Shown: positions 32,541 through 33,211 of the stretch, in pieces | Numbering within the stretch: the first letter of the stretch is position 1 | How the letters are laid out: each line of letters starts with the position of its first letter | From: Nocardia amamiensis NBRC 102102 | GTDB taxonomy: Bacteria > Actinomycetota > Actinomycetes > Mycobacteriales > Mycobacteriaceae | Direction of reading: 5' to 3' | Assembly: GCF_001612745.1 (NCBI RefSeq) | Contig: NZ_BDBA01000146.1 | Location: forward strand, 1 to 33,211 | DNA: 33,211 nt | The notes under the pieces: model-generated | The model's database searches: none | What the model was told of the DNA's origin: nothing | The model's input: only the letters and a program-made list of their open reading frames with translations | Position numbers and translations under genes: made by a program

Positions 32541-33211
32541 TGGCCGCGGTCGCGCCACTGCCGCCGGAGCAGTTGGGTGACCGGCGCTTCGCCGCAGCCC
32601 ACGGTGCGCGCGCGGCATATGCCGCCGGTGCCATGGCCAACGGAATCGCCTCGCCCGCATTGGTCTCAGCGATGGCACAGGCGGGATATCTCGCCTCCTA
32701 CGGTGCCGCGGGCGTGCCACCCACCGCGGTCGACGCGGCCTTGGCCGACTTGAGCCGCACGCTGGTGGGAAAACCCTTCGCGTGCAACCTGATCCACAGT
32801 CCATCCGAGTCCGCATTGGAGCGCGCGATCGTGGACGCGTGCCTGCGTCATCAGGTCCGGTGCGTGGAAGCGTCGGCGTTCATGGATCTCACCGGTGCGG
32901 TCGTGCGCTACCGCGCCATGGGACTCGCCGTCGACCGGCAGGGCCGCATCGAGATACGGAACCGGTTGATCGCCAAGGTCTCCCGGGTCGAGGTGGCCGA
33001 GTTGTTCCTGCGTCCGGCCCCCGCGCGGCTGCTGCGCGGATTGGTCGAATCCGGTGAGCTGACGCCGGAGCAGGCCCGTCTCGCCGAACAGGTTCCGATG
33101 GCCGACGACATCACCGCCGAAGCCGACTCCGGCGGGCACACCGATCGCAGGCCGCTGGTGGTGCTGCTGCCGGAGCTGATCGCGACGCGGGACCGCCTGG
33201 CCCGCACCGTG
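32390..33211 (+). CDS. pfaD: PfaD-type enoyl reductase (2-nitropropane dioxygenase-like), cut by window end
   Basis: The first 274 residues of a FMN-dependent trans-acting enoyl reductase. AYAAGAMANGIASPALVSAMAQAGYLASYGAAG, FACNLIHSPSESALE, VEASAFMDLTGAVVRYRAMGL, NRLIAKVSRVEVAELFLRPAP and MADDITAEADSGGHTDRRPLVVLLPEL are consecutive PfaD blocks; the EADSGGHTD segment lies at the FMN/catalytic region of the barrel. Full-length PfaD is about 540 residues, so half is missing beyond the window. In PUFA synthases PfaD reduces selected enoyl intermediates, leaving others unsaturated. GGAGG lies 8 bases before the ATG at 32390. It is last visible gene in the coupled series. Confidence 0.93.
   Translation, partial: MTTSRISAVAQTADDITAVLLDLTRPCWIVRHEGRVGATSDERIAAHADVLAAVAPLPPEQLGDRRFAAAHGARAAYAAGAMANGIASPALVSAMAQAGYLASYGAAGVPPTAVDAALADLSRTLVGKPFACNLIHSPSESALERAIVDACLRHQVRCVEASAFMDLTGAVVRYRAMGLAVDRQGRIEIRNRLIAKVSRVEVAELFLRPAPARLLRGLVESGELTPEQARLAEQVPMADDITAEADSGGHTDRRPLVVLLPELIATRDRLARTV

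Overview
The window is high-GC DNA with actinobacterial-style genes. Intergenic gaps are short, Shine-Dalgarno sites are strong, and several genes are coupled by ATGA or TGATG overlaps. A proline-catabolic pair lies beside a divergent PucR-type regulator, the arrangement known from mycobacteria (pruA, pruB, pruC). Nocardia or a close relative (Mycobacteriales) is my best guess. No rRNA, tRNA or other marker is present to prove this.

Layout. (1) 1-6602: the start of an amidase, a CAT-type amino-acid permease with a near-perfect hairpin terminator, proline dehydrogenase, P5C dehydrogenase and a divergent PucR-family regulator. This is a proline/amino-acid catabolic block, and an inverted repeat plus a 13-bp motif shared with the permease promoter suggest a small regulon. 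(2) 6793-8418: a DHA2-type drug exporter. (3) 8419-14715: an accessory island with visibly lower third-position GC. It holds a NUDIX hydrolase, a truncated PfkB-like protein, a converging three-gene operon (adenylate-kinase-like P-loop kinase, SPASM-type radical SAM enzyme, cupin-like protein), a divergent zinc-ribbon/XRE/TPR-like regulator and an alpha/beta hydrolase. (4) 14909-16399: a GntR/UTRA repressor divergent from a second NUDIX protein, a pair like the KorSA/Pif regulatory module of actinomycete integrative elements, but with no integrase or replication gene. (5) 16921-17781: a haloalkane-dehalogenase-like hydrolase.

(6) 18130-33211: a LysR regulator followed by a collinear lipid/polyketide locus: acyl-AMP ligase (FadD-like), FAD-dependent oxidoreductase, SGNH hydrolase, a 2291-residue PfaA-type synthase (KS-AT-ACP-ACP-ACP-KR-DH), a PfaC-like didomain dehydratase, a small duplicate of the PfaD N-terminus, and pfaD itself, cut by the window end. 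This is a PUFA-synthase-like (secondary lipid) system, but its architecture is unusual. The PfaC-like protein has lost the KS-CLF half and carries a long low-complexity N-terminus instead. No separate PfaB acyltransferase is seen. The genes carry several recent tandem repeats: three near-identical ACPs, a 45-bp minisatellite, a 51-bp repeat and a duplicated pfaD 5' end.

Proposed logic of the locus (inference): the ligase loads or activates an acyl starter or product, PfaA with the dehydratase and PfaD builds and adjusts a polyunsaturated or partly reduced chain, the flavoenzyme tailors it, the SGNH hydrolase releases or edits it, and LysR controls expression. The product cannot be read from the sequence.
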